A program made the translations under genes and the position numbers. The notes beneath the pieces were generated by a model, which was not told the origin of the DNA, searched no databases, and worked only from the letters and a program-made list of their open reading frames with translations. A stretch of DNA of 64,000 nucleotides from Romboutsia faecis (lineage in GTDB: Bacteria > Bacillota > Clostridia > Peptostreptococcales > Peptostreptococcaceae): contig NZ_JACRWE010000002.1 of assembly GCF_014323405.1 (NCBI RefSeq), forward strand, positions 310,001 through 374,000, written 5' to 3'. Below are positions 18,165 to 26,006 of the stretch, piece by piece; the stretch's first letter is position 1, and each line of letters starts with the position of its first letter.

Positions 18165-18533
18165 ATGAATATAGAAAAAATGATTGAGATTGGGTTATTG
18201 TTCGAACAATATAAAGAACTTTTAACTGATAAGCAAAGAGAGATAGTATCTTTATATTATGAAGAAGATTATTCTTTGGGAGAAATAAGTGAAAACTTAA
18301 GTGTATCAAGGCAAGGTGTATATGATACTTTAAAAAGATCAGAGAAAATCTTAAGAGATTATGAGGACAAGCTTAAGCTAGTTTCTAAGCTACAAGAGCA
18401 AGAAGAATTTGTTAAACTTGTAGAAAATAAAATTGTTGACATTAAGCAAGATTTATTGCAAAATAGAGATTGTGCTAATTTAATCCCTAAGCTAGAAAAT
18501 ATAGAAGATATATGTAGGGAGATGTTAAAATGA
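18165..18533 (+). CDS. ylxM: YlxM family SRP-associated DNA-binding-like protein
   Basis: 122 aa from ATG 18165; GGGAAGTGA lies just upstream and favours this start over an in-frame TTG at 18150. The region LLTDKQREIVSLYYEEDYSLGEISENLSVSRQGVYDTLKR (in parts) is a sigma-region-4-like helix-turn-helix. The C-terminal 50 residues are helical. YlxM stimulates the SRP GTPases in streptococci and is always encoded next to ffh. The stop codon overlaps the ffh start by 4 bases (ATGA), so the two are translationally coupled. Confidence 0.9.
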   Translation: MNIEKMIEIGLLFEQYKELLTDKQREIVSLYYEEDYSLGEISENLSVSRQGVYDTLKRSEKILRDYEDKLKLVSKLQEQEEFVKLVENKIVDIKQDLLQNRDCANLIPKLENIEDICREMLK

Positions 18534-19882
18534 TATTTGAAGGATTATCAGATAAACTACAAGGTGCATTAAGTAAGTTAAAATCAAAAGGTAAACTTAC
18601 TGAACAAGATGTTAAAACAGCTATGAGAGAAGTGAAACTTGCACTTCTTGAAGCAGATGTTAACTTTAAAGTAGTTAAAGATTTTGTTAAAACAGTTCAA
18701 GAAAGATGTGTTGGTCAAGAGGTAATGGAAAGTTTAACTCCTGCACAGCATGTTATAAAGATAGTAAATGAAGAGCTTACAAGCTTAATGGGAGATGTTC
18801 AAAGTAAAATAATGATATCTCCAAAACCACCAACAGTTATAATGATGGTTGGACTTCAAGGTGCTGGTAAGACTACTACTTCTGGTAAACTTGGTGGATA
18901 CTTTAAAAAACAAGGTAAAAAGCCATTATTAATAGCAGGCGATATATATAGACCAGCAGCTATTAAGCAGTTACAAGTTGTAGGTGAAAAGTTAGACATA
19001 CCAGTATTTAATATGGGAGATAAAGAAAGCCCAGTTAATATAGCAAAAGCAGGATTAAGTCATGCAATAAAAAATAATCATGACTTAGTTATAATAGATA
19101 CAGCTGGTAGACTTCATATAGATGAAGCCTTAATGGATGAATTAAAATCTATAAAATCAGAAGTTAAGCCGCATGAAATACTTTTAGTAGTAGACTCTAT
19201 GACAGGACAAGATGCAGTAAATGTATCTGAAAGCTTTAATGAAGCTCTTGGAATAGATGGAGTAATTTTAACTAAACTAGATGGAGATACTAGAGGTGGA
19301 GCTGCGCTTTCGATAAGAGCAGTTACACAAAAGCCTATAAAGTTTATAGGTATGGGGGAGAAGCTAGATGATTTAGAGCCTTTCCATCCAGATAGAATGG
19401 CATCTAGAATATTAGGTATGGGAGATGTCCTAAGCTTAATAGAAAAAGCTCAAGAAAATTTAGATTTAGAAAAAGCTAAAGAGTTAGAGCAAAAAATTAA
19501 AAAACAAGAATTTGACTTCGAAGATTTATTACAACAAATGGAGCAAATTCAAAATATGGGGCCTCTTGATAAAGTATTAGGCATGATACCAGGTATGGGA
19601 AATATAAAAGACCAACTTGGAGATGTAGATCTTAATGGAAAAGAAATGAAGAGAAGCAGAGCTATAATACAATCAATGACGCCTGATGAAAGAAGAGATC
19701 CATCACTATTAAATGCTTCAAGAAAGAAAAGAATAGCTAAAGGTAGTGGTACAAGTGTTCAAGATGTAAACAGAATGATAAAACAACTCAATGAAATGAA
19801 AAAAATGATGAAGATGTTTACAGGATCACAAAAAAGCATGAAGAAAAGGGGCGGTTTTGCCGGACTTCCTTTCTTTAAATAA
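18530..19882 (+). CDS. ffh: Signal recognition particle protein Ffh
   Basis: 450 aa. N and G domains (1-295) carry [38 protein letters not shown]. The Met-rich M domain (about 300-450) with [14 protein letters not shown] helices and a C-terminal [20 protein letters not shown] stretch binds 4.5S RNA and signal peptides. Ffh with SRP RNA delivers ribosomes translating membrane and secreted proteins to FtsY. The gene for SRP RNA is not seen in the window. Coupled to ylxM by a 4-base overlap and followed by rpsP after 35 bases. Confidence 0.97.
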   Translation: MIFEGLSDKLQGALSKLKSKGKLTEQDVKTAMREVKLALLEADVNFKVVKDFVKTVQERCVGQEVMESLTPAQHVIKIVNEELTSLMGDVQSKIMISPKPPTVIMMVGLQGAGKTTTSGKLGGYFKKQGKKPLLIAGDIYRPAAIKQLQVVGEKLDIPVFNMGDKESPVNIAKAGLSHAIKNNHDLVIIDTAGRLHIDEALMDELKSIKSEVKPHEILLVVDSMTGQDAVNVSESFNEALGIDGVILTKLDGDTRGGAALSIRAVTQKPIKFIGMGEKLDDLEPFHPDRMASRILGMGDVLSLIEKAQENLDLEKAKELEQKIKKQEFDFEDLLQQMEQIQNMGPLDKVLGMIPGMGNIKDQLGDVDLNGKEMKRSRAIIQSMTPDERRDPSLLNASRKKRIAKGSGTSVQDVNRMIKQLNEMKKMMKMFTGSQKSMKKRGGFAGLPFFK

Positions 19883-19917
19883 ATAAAAAAGACAAAAATT
19901 ATTCGGAGGTGACTGTA

Positions 19918-20190
19918 ATGGCAGTTAAAATAAGATTAAAAAGAATGGGATCAAACAAAAAACCTTTCTACAGAATAGTAGTTGCGGATTCTAGATCTCC
20001 AAGAGATGGAAAATTCATAGAAGAAATAGGATACTACAATCCAGTTTCTCAACCAAAGCAAATAAAAATAAACGATGAGAAAGCTGTAAAGTGGTTATCA
20101 AATGGTGCTCAACCAACTGATACTGTTAAAACTTTATTAGTTAACAACGGAGTAATGGAAAAATTCGAAGCTTCTAAGCAAGCTAAGTAA
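19918..20190 (+). CDS. rpsP: 30S ribosomal protein S16
   Basis: 90 aa. I start at ATG 19918 ([20 protein letters not shown]) because CGGAGGTGA (19904-19912) is spaced 5 bases from it; an in-frame GTG at 19909 lies inside that Shine-Dalgarno. The conserved [25 protein letters not shown] core identifies S16, a primary assembly protein of the small subunit. Order rpsP-khpA-rimM-trmD-rplS is the standard one. Confidence 0.97.
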   Translation: MAVKIRLKRMGSNKKPFYRIVVADSRSPRDGKFIEEIGYYNPVSQPKQIKINDEKAVKWLSNGAQPTDTVKTLLVNNGVMEKFEASKQAK

Positions 20191-20231
20191 TTCATTCAAA
20201 TAATAGAAGCATATATTAGGAGATGAAATAT

Positions 20232-20459
20232 ATGAAAGAGCTAGTGTTAGATATAGCTAAAGCTCTAGTTGATAATCCTGGCGAAGTTAAGATTGAGGAA
20301 ACTATAAAAGAAGATGAAATAATCTTAAAGCTTAGTGTTTCTCAAGACGATATGGGTAAGGTTATCGGTAAGCAGGGCAGAATAGCTAAAGCTATAAGGA
20401 CTGTCATAAGATCTGCTGCAAATAGAGAAGACAAAAAGGTCTCTCTTGAGATAGTATAA
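20232..20459 (+). CDS. khpA: KhpA, KH-domain RNA-binding protein (YlqC)
   Basis: 75 aa from ATG 20232. AGGAG (20218-20222) directly abuts an in-frame ATG at 20223, which is too close, but is well placed for 20232. A single KH domain with the GxxG loop VIGKQGRIAKAIRTVI. KhpA pairs with KhpB/Jag in many Gram-positives to bind RNA and affect cell envelope growth. Also annotated as UPF0109. It ends in a strong terminator, so rimM is likely transcribed mainly from elsewhere or by read-through. Confidence 0.93.
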   Translation: MKELVLDIAKALVDNPGEVKIEETIKEDEIILKLSVSQDDMGKVIGKQGRIAKAIRTVIRSAANREDKKVSLEIV

Positions 20460-20488
20460 AAGGATTAGGTATATACCTAATCCTTTTT
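20458..20488 (+). terminator. Terminator after khpA
   Basis: AAAAGGATTAGGTA and TACCTAATCCTTTT form a perfect 14-bp stem with a 2-base loop; its 5' arm overlaps the khpA stop codon. A T-run follows. Confidence 0.85.
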
Positions 20489-20536
20489 GCTTATAATACA
20501 AAATAAAACGTAATTTTCGCAGAAGAAGGTGGTAGC

Positions 20537-21049
20537 ATGAGTAATAAATTAACTCACTTTAAAGTTGGTAAAATAGTGAATACTCAAGGTTTAAAAGGAG
20601 AAGTAAGAGTTTATCCTTTTACTGATGATATAAATAGATTTGATGAATTAGATGTTTTTTATTTAGATAAAGATTTTAATACTAAATGGAACGTAGAAAG
20701 AGTTAGATATAAGGGTAACCTTGTAATAATGAAAATTAAAGATATTGATTCTATAGAAAAAGCAGAAAGATTAAGAGATAAGTTTATATACGTATCTAGA
20801 GAAGATGGTAGAGAACTTGAAGAAGAAGAATACTTTATAGCTGACATGATAGGTTTAGATGTGTTTACTGTAGATGGAGAAAAAGTTGGAGTATTAAAAG
20901 AAGTTCTTCAATATGCTGCAAATGATGTATATGTTGTTAAAGGTGAAGAAAAAGAATATCTAATACCAGCTATAATGAAGTTTGTGCCAACTATAGATAT
21001 GGATGAAAGAAAAATGATAATAGATCCTATTAAGGGAATGTTAGACTAG
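20537..21049 (+). CDS. rimM: Ribosome maturation factor RimM
   Basis: 170 aa. The N-terminal barrel begins FKVGKIVNTQGLKGEVRV and the C-terminal PRC-barrel has LDVFTVDGEKVGVLKEVLQY and ANDVYVVKG. RimM binds S19 and helps mature the 3' domain of 16S rRNA. GAAGGTGG precedes the ATG; trmD begins 8 bases after its stop. Confidence 0.96.
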   Translation: MSNKLTHFKVGKIVNTQGLKGEVRVYPFTDDINRFDELDVFYLDKDFNTKWNVERVRYKGNLVIMKIKDIDSIEKAERLRDKFIYVSREDGRELEEEEYFIADMIGLDVFTVDGEKVGVLKEVLQYAANDVYVVKGEEKEYLIPAIMKFVPTIDMDERKMIIDPIKGMLD

Positions 21050-21057
21050 GTGAGAAT

Positions 21058-21753
21058 ATGAGATTTCATATAATGACACTTTTTCCGGATATATTTAATT
21101 CCTATATGAATGAAAGTATAATGAAAAGAGCGGTTGATAAGGGTAGCATAGAGGTATATATATATAATATTAGAGATTTTTCTAATAATAAACATAAAAA
21201 AGTAGATGATTATCCTTTTGGAGGGGGAGCAGGGATGCTTATGACTCCACAACCTATATATGATGCTTACATGCATATAGTAAACACACATGATATAAAA
21301 AATCCTAGGGTGATTTACTTAACACCTAAAGGAAAAGTACATAGTCAGGAAATTGCACAAGAGATGTCTGTGTGCGACGATGTAATACTTTTATGTGGAC
21401 ATTATGAAGGTATTGACCAAAGAATTATAGATTTAATAGTTACTGATGAAATATCTATAGGGGACTATGTATTGACAGGAGGAGAACTTCCTGCTCTAAT
21501 ATTGATAGATTCTATATCTAGGCTTATACCTGGTGTACTAAGTCAAAATGAATCTTTTGAAGAAGAATCTTTTAAGGATAACTTATTGGAATATCCTCAT
21601 TATACAAGACCTAGAGAATTTATGGGAATGAAAGTACCAGATGTTTTATTATCCGGTAATCATAAGAAGATTGAACAATGGAGATACGATGAATCTGTAA
21701 AAGTTACTAAAGAAAGAAGACCTGATTTGTATAAAAAGACTTGTAAGAAATAA
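21058..21753 (+). CDS. trmD: tRNA (guanine-N1-)-methyltransferase TrmD
   Basis: 231 aa. It methylates G37 of tRNAs with S-adenosylmethionine, preventing +1 frameshifting. It starts MRFHIMTLFPDIFNSYM, with the knotted SPOUT motifs YLTPKGKVHSQ, LCGHYEGIDQR and the trefoil YVLTGGELPAL. The usual length is 230-250 aa. The Shine-Dalgarno AGGTGAG overlaps the rimM stop codon. The promoter for the L19 leader lies inside the end of this gene. Confidence 0.97.
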   Translation: MRFHIMTLFPDIFNSYMNESIMKRAVDKGSIEVYIYNIRDFSNNKHKKVDDYPFGGGAGMLMTPQPIYDAYMHIVNTHDIKNPRVIYLTPKGKVHSQEIAQEMSVCDDVILLCGHYEGIDQRIIDLIVTDEISIGDYVLTGGELPALILIDSISRLIPGVLSQNESFEEESFKDNLLEYPHYTRPREFMGMKVPDVLLSGNHKKIEQWRYDESVKVTKERRPDLYKKTCKK

Positions 21754-21769
21754 AATTATATAGTATAAT
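21741..21769 (+). promoter_or_regulatory. Promoter of the rplS leader
   Basis: TTGTAA (21741-21746), 17-base spacer, TATAAT (21764-21769). The -35 lies within the last codons of trmD. It would start an RNA carrying the L19 leader. Confidence 0.6.
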
Positions 21770-21777
21770 AAACAATG

Positions 21778-21840
21778 TCGAAAATACGGGCGTTCCTCTG
21801 TACGTTGGTCAAGTATTAAGAACGTCTATGATACTAGGAG
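21778..21840 (+). ncRNA. Ribosomal protein L19 leader
   Basis: The 60-base segment just ahead of rplS contains GGCGTTC (21789-21795), which can pair with GAACGTC (21820-21826). AGTAT (21812-21816) can pair with ATACT (21831-21835) beside the Shine-Dalgarno. The two helices overlap in register and cannot form together. Position, size and GC-rich core in otherwise AT-rich DNA match the Firmicutes L19 leader RNA, thought to let L19 control its own synthesis. The family assignment is from context and memory. Confidence 0.6.
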
Positions 21841-21846
21841 GAAAAA

Positions 21847-22191
21847 ATGAACGAAATATTAAGATCATTAGAACAAGAACAATTAAGAAACGATGTTCCT
21901 AACTTTGGACCTGGGGACACAGTTAAAGTACACGTTAGAATAGTTGAAGGAAAAAGAGAAAGAGTTCAAGTATTCGAAGGTGTAGTTTTAAAGAGACAAG
22001 GTGGAGGAGCTAGAGAAACTTTCACTGTTAGAAAAATATCTTTTAACGTTGGTGTAGAAAGAACTTTCCCAGTTCACTCTCCAAAATTAGAGAAGATAGA
22101 AGTAACTAGAAGAGGTAAAGTAAGAAGAGCTAAATTAACTTACCTAAGAGGTAGAGTTGGTAAAGCTGCTAAGATAAAAGAAGCTAGATAA
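21847..22191 (+). CDS. rplS: 50S ribosomal protein L19
   Basis: 114 aa. The [26 protein letters not shown] core and ESFTVRK-like [19 protein letters not shown] region (quoted in parts) identify L19, which sits at the 30S-50S interface. GGAGG precedes the ATG. High-expression codon use. A strong terminator closes the transcript. Confidence 0.97.
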   Translation: MNEILRSLEQEQLRNDVPNFGPGDTVKVHVRIVEGKRERVQVFEGVVLKRQGGGARETFTVRKISFNVGVERTFPVHSPKLEKIEVTRRGKVRRAKLTYLRGRVGKAAKIKEAR

Positions 22192-22211
22192 TTAGAAACT
22201 TTACTATAAAT

Positions 22212-22256
22212 AAAAGAGTTGTCTAAGTGATTAAATCATTTTGACAACTCTTTTTT
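22212..22256 (+). terminator. Terminator after rplS
   Basis: AAAAGAGTTGTC (22212-22223) pairs with GACAACTCTTTT (22243-22254), with a small inner hairpin in the loop and a T-run at the end. Confidence 0.85.
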
Positions 22257-22380
22257 CAATCTTAAGGAGATTTAAATTAAATAGTTTGTTAATGAATAGA
22301 GGTATATATAATAGTATATTAAGTGAAAATATAGATATAAAGTATTAGTATTACAATTATTATCATTGATGTAAAGATTA

Positions 22381-22389
22381 TGATATAAT
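22381..22389 (+). promoter_or_regulatory. Possible extended -10 promoter of rbgA
   Basis: TGATATAAT, a TGn-extended -10 element, lies about 50 bases ahead of the chosen rbgA start. No clear -35. Confidence 0.4.
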
Positions 22390-22441
22390 AAGTAAGTTAA
22401 ATATGATAAAAATAGTAAGAAATAATGAAGGAGTGATAATC

Positions 22442-23353
22442 ATGGCAAGAGGAGATAAAATGAGGTCGGACTATGAAGATTATCTTGTAGATGATAATTT
22501 ACATATAAACTGGTATCCTGGTCATATGAAAAAAACTAGGGACTTGGTTAGAAATAACCTAAAATTAGTAGACGTAGTTGTCGAACTTTTAGATGCGAGA
22601 ATTCCTTATAGTAGTAAAAATCCAGATATAGATAAATTAGCAGGAAACAAACCAAGAGTTGTTATACTAAACAAAAGTGACCTAGCAGATAGAAATAAAT
22701 TAAATAGATGGATAAATTACTATAAACAAAAAGGCATAAAAGCAATACCGGTAGATACTATGAAGGGTGCAGGTTTAAATAAGCTAATAGAAGAGTGTAA
22801 AAATGTCACTAAGGATAAGATGGAAGCGCTTAAAGATAAAGGTAGAAAAGAAAGACCTATAAGGATAATGATAGTAGGTGTTCCTAATGTAGGTAAGTCT
22901 TCTATAATAAATAAATTAACGGGAAGAAAAAGTGCTGTAACAGGAGATAAGCCAGGAGTAACTAAAGGTAAGCAGTGGGTTAGATTAAAAGGTAACTTGG
23001 AGCTACTTGATACTCCAGGTATCTTATGGCCTAAATTTGAAGATCAAGAGGTAGCTTTAAATTTAGCTTTTAGTAGAGCTATAAAGGATGAAGTTTTAGA
23101 TGTTGAAACTCTAGCATTAAAACTTATAGAGAAGCTTATGATTATTGAGCCAGAGAAGTTAAAAGCTAGATACAAGTTAGAAGAATTAGGAGAAACTCCA
23201 CTTGAGACTATGGATATGATAGGACGTAAGAGAGGGTTTATAACAGGTAGAAAAGAACTAGACTACACTCGTATAGCATTCACTGTTTTAAATGAGTTTA
23301 GAGAAGGAAAAATAGGTCAAATAAGTTTAGAAGTACCGGAAGATATAAAATAA
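22442..23353 (+). CDS. rbgA: Ribosome biogenesis GTPase RbgA (YlqF)
   Basis: 303 aa from ATG 22442, with AAGGAG 8 bases upstream; an in-frame ATG at 22403 has no Shine-Dalgarno. It is a circularly permuted GTPase: the G4 motif NKSDL precedes G1 GVPNVGKSSIINKL and G3 DTPGILWPKF. The N-terminal INWYPGHMKKT is the RbgA/YlqF signature. It drives a late step of 50S assembly, fitting its place after rplS and before rnhB. Confidence 0.95.
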   Translation: MARGDKMRSDYEDYLVDDNLHINWYPGHMKKTRDLVRNNLKLVDVVVELLDARIPYSSKNPDIDKLAGNKPRVVILNKSDLADRNKLNRWINYYKQKGIKAIPVDTMKGAGLNKLIEECKNVTKDKMEALKDKGRKERPIRIMIVGVPNVGKSSIINKLTGRKSAVTGDKPGVTKGKQWVRLKGNLELLDTPGILWPKFEDQEVALNLAFSRAIKDEVLDVETLALKLIEKLMIIEPEKLKARYKLEELGETPLETMDMIGRKRGFITGRKELDYTRIAFTVLNEFREGKIGQISLEVPEDIK

Positions 23354-23381
23354 GATACAAATTAATAAATAGTGATTATAT

Positions 23382-23432
23382 AAGGTCATCTCTTTAAAGA
23401 TAAAATTATATCTTTAAAGAGATGACCTTTTA
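23382..23432 (+). terminator. Strong terminator after rbgA
   Basis: A 20-bp stem: the arm from 23382 (AAGGTCATCTCTTTAAAGAT) pairs perfectly with the arm ending near 23430, around a short AT loop, followed by T-rich sequence. Confidence 0.85.
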
Positions 23433-23487
23433 ATTTTAATTACATAATATACAAAAAAATACAAAAAAACTAAAATTTCTAATATTA

Positions 23488-23516
23488 TTGACAATTTAGA
23501 AAATAAAATATATAAT
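23488..23516 (+). promoter_or_regulatory. Consensus sigma-A promoter of brnQ
   Basis: TTGACA (23488-23493), 17-base spacer, TATAAT (23511-23516): both hexamers are perfect. The spacer contains AATTTAGAAAAT, a loose match to the CodY box (AATTTTCWGAAAATT) placed where a repressor would block polymerase. Confidence 0.75.
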
Positions 23517-23559
23517 GAATTGAAATTATAATTTATATAGTAACATTGGGAGGCATTAT

Positions 23560-24858
23560 ATGCGAAATATAAAAGATGTAATGGTGGTAGGATTTGCTCT
23601 ATTTGCTATGTTTTTTGGAGCAGGTAATTTAATATTTCCACCATTTTTAGGATTAGTATCAGGATCTAGTTGGCTAACTGGATTTGCTGGATTTGTATTA
23701 GCTGATGTAGGTTTAGCATTATTAGCTATATTAGCAGCAGCTAAGTGTAATGGAGAAGTAAGTAAGATTTTAAGCAGATCAGGTAAAAAATTATCAGTAA
23801 TACTGGGTTGTGCTATAATGATATGTTTAGGTCCACTTTTAGCAATACCTAGAACTGCAGCGACTACTTTTGAAATGGGTATTATGCCATTATTTCAAAG
23901 TTTTAACCCTGTAATATTCTCGATAATATTCTTTGCTTTAACTTTAATTTTAACAATAAAATCATCAAAGGTTGTAGATATAATAGGTTCGTTTTTAACC
24001 CCAACATTATTAATAGCTTTAGCAATCTTAATAATATCAGGAATATTAAATCCATTAGGAGAAATAAGTACAACACCTATGATAGAAAATGTATTTGTTG
24101 AAGGGATTAACCAAGGTTATCAAACTATGGATACTCTTGGAGCAGTAGCCTTATCAACTGTAATAATAGCTACAATTTCGAATAAAGGATATAAAGATGA
24201 TAAATTAAAAGTTAAATTAACTTTGCAAGCTGGTATAGTAGCATCAATAGGATTATGTTTGGTTTATGGAGGTCTTGCATATCTAGGAGCTACAGTATCA
24301 ACTAAATATGGAGCTGATATAGTTCAGACATCATTAATAGTAAATATAACAAGTATGTTACTTGGTAATCCTGGCAAGATAATTCTTGCAGTAATAGTTG
24401 GCCTTGCTTGTCTAACGACTTCAGTAGGTCTTACATCTGCGACAGGACAGTATTTTACAAAGCTTACAAATGGCAAGTTAAGATATGAAATAGTAGTTAC
24501 TGTTGTTTGTATATTTAGTGCTATAGTATCTAATTTCGGAGTTAGTACAATAATACAATTCTCAGCTCCAATATTAAGTTTAATATACCCAGCAACTGTT
24601 ACCTTAATAGTATTAACTTTGTTTGGTGATAAAATAAGTAATGATAATGTATTTAAATTTGCTACGTATGCAGCGCTAATAGTAAGTATGTTAACTGTAG
24701 CTAATGATTTTAATATTAGTATACCTTTTGTTCTAAATTTACCTTTTGCTTCTTTTGGGTTTAATTGGATAGTTCCAGTTATTATAGCTGGATTTATAGG
24801 GAAGTTTATCCCAGATAAAAAAATAGAAAATAAATATAGAATGAATAAAGCAGTGTAA
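23560..24858 (+). CDS. brnQ: Branched-chain amino acid transporter BrnQ (LIVCS family)
   Basis: 432 aa, about 12 hydrophobic segments throughout. The start FALFAMFFGAGNLIFPPFLG is the BrnQ signature, and SVGLTSATGQYF lies in a conserved inner region. It imports Leu, Ile and Val by Na+ or H+ symport through the cytoplasmic membrane. GGGAGG precedes the ATG. It has its own consensus promoter and terminator. Such transporters are classical CodY targets, and codY itself is 9 kb downstream. Confidence 0.92.
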   Translation: MRNIKDVMVVGFALFAMFFGAGNLIFPPFLGLVSGSSWLTGFAGFVLADVGLALLAILAAAKCNGEVSKILSRSGKKLSVILGCAIMICLGPLLAIPRTAATTFEMGIMPLFQSFNPVIFSIIFFALTLILTIKSSKVVDIIGSFLTPTLLIALAILIISGILNPLGEISTTPMIENVFVEGINQGYQTMDTLGAVALSTVIIATISNKGYKDDKLKVKLTLQAGIVASIGLCLVYGGLAYLGATVSTKYGADIVQTSLIVNITSMLLGNPGKIILAVIVGLACLTTSVGLTSATGQYFTKLTNGKLRYEIVVTVVCIFSAIVSNFGVSTIIQFSAPILSLIYPATVTLIVLTLFGDKISNDNVFKFATYAALIVSMLTVANDFNISIPFVLNLPFASFGFNWIVPVIIAGFIGKFIPDKKIENKYRMNKAV

Positions 24859-24860
24859 TT

Positions 24861-24936
24861 AAAAAGAGATGTCTATAAATAGACCTAATTATACAATTAG
24901 TTGTGTAGAGGTAGTATTTTAAGATATCTCTTTTTG
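24861..24936 (+). terminator. Branched terminator after brnQ
   Basis: The outer stem AAAAAGAGAT (24861-24870) pairs with ATCTCTTTTT (24926-24935). It encloses two abutting perfect hairpins, GTCTATAAATAGAC (24871-24884) and CTAATTATACAATTAG (24885-24900), and about 25 unpaired bases. A T-run follows. Confidence 0.65.
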
Positions 24937-25204
24937 TTATTTTTATAAATTAATTTTTATATAGTATTGTCTAATATTTAGATAGATATAGAATAGGTGG
25001 TTCAAATGAAGAAAGTATTTAATTTAGATAACCAGTTTATAATAGAGATGAAGATGGAATATTATAAGAAGATAGATTAAGAATTTATACCTTATAGTAG
25101 AAATTAAATAAGATTAAAAAGTAAAAACTTATTACTAATATTTATTAATATAAAAATAATTGTGTTAAAATACCTATGTACAACAAAAAAGTAAGGAGAA
25201 GCTA
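24937..25204 (+). other. Intergenic region with a possible 24-codon ORF
   Basis: AT-rich gap between the brnQ terminator and rnhB. AGGTGG lies 6 bases before ATG 25006, which opens a 24-codon frame to TAA 25078, encoding MKKVFNLDNQFIIEMKMEYY and KKID. After the stop the same frame continues for 8 more codons. It could be a small peptide or the remains of a longer gene; no family is recognised. Nothing else stands out. Confidence 0.3.
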
Positions 25205-25972
25205 ATGACAAATAAAAGTGTAAAACAAATCAAAGAAATAGTAGATAATTTAGAAGTAGATAAATATATGGAGTATATAGAAATATTAAAAAGTGATGAA
25301 AGAAAATCTGTACAAAATTTAGCTCTAAAACTAGCTAAGAAGTTAGATAATATAAGAAGAGAAGAAGAGAGATTAGACAGAATAAATATATATGAAAATG
25401 AAGGGTATGAAAAAGGGTATCTTTATATAGGCGGAATAGATGAAGCTGGAAGGGGTCCCTTAGCAGGTCCTGTTGTGGCTGCTGTAGTAGTGTTTAAACA
25501 AGGTACAAAAATAGAAGGTATAAATGACTCTAAAAAGTTAAGTGAGGCTAAGAGAGATGAGTTATTTGAGATTATAAAGCAAGAAGCTCTTGATTATGGG
25601 ATAGGAATTGTAAATAATGAAGAAATTGATGAGTTTAATATATTAAATGCTACTTATATGGCAATGAAAAAAGCATTAAACTGTCTAAAAAAATCTCCGG
25701 ACTATTTATTAGTTGATGCGGCTACGATACCTGGAATAAATATTAAGCAAAATCCAATTATTAAAGGGGATTCAAAATCTATCTCAATTGCTGCAGCAAG
25801 TATATTAGCAAAAGTTACAAGAGATAGTATGATGTACCAGTATGATGAAATATATCCAGAATACGGATTTAAAGGCCATAAAGGATACGGTACAAAAGAA
25901 CATTATGAAGCTATTGAAAAGCATGGAATAACACCAATACATAGAAAAAGTTTCTTAAAGAATGTGTTATAA
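25205..25972 (+). CDS. rnhB: Ribonuclease HII
   Basis: 255 aa. It removes ribonucleotides and RNA primers from DNA-RNA hybrids. The first 70 residues are a helical extension found in Firmicutes RnhB; the catalytic domain follows, with GIDEAGRGPLAGPVVAA (Asp and Glu ligands), NDSKKLSEAKR, the Asp in YLLVDAATIPG, and the C-terminal HKGYGTKEHYEAIEKHGITP. AAGGAG precedes the ATG. Its position after rbgA/brnQ and before yraN is close to the order seen in other Firmicutes. Confidence 0.96.
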   Translation: MTNKSVKQIKEIVDNLEVDKYMEYIEILKSDERKSVQNLALKLAKKLDNIRREEERLDRINIYENEGYEKGYLYIGGIDEAGRGPLAGPVVAAVVVFKQGTKIEGINDSKKLSEAKRDELFEIIKQEALDYGIGIVNNEEIDEFNILNATYMAMKKALNCLKKSPDYLLVDAATIPGINIKQNPIIKGDSKSISIAAASILAKVTRDSMMYQYDEIYPEYGFKGHKGYGTKEHYEAIEKHGITPIHRKSFLKNVL

Positions 25973-26006
25973 TATAATAAAAAATAGTAATTGTGGGGGA
26001 CTAACA

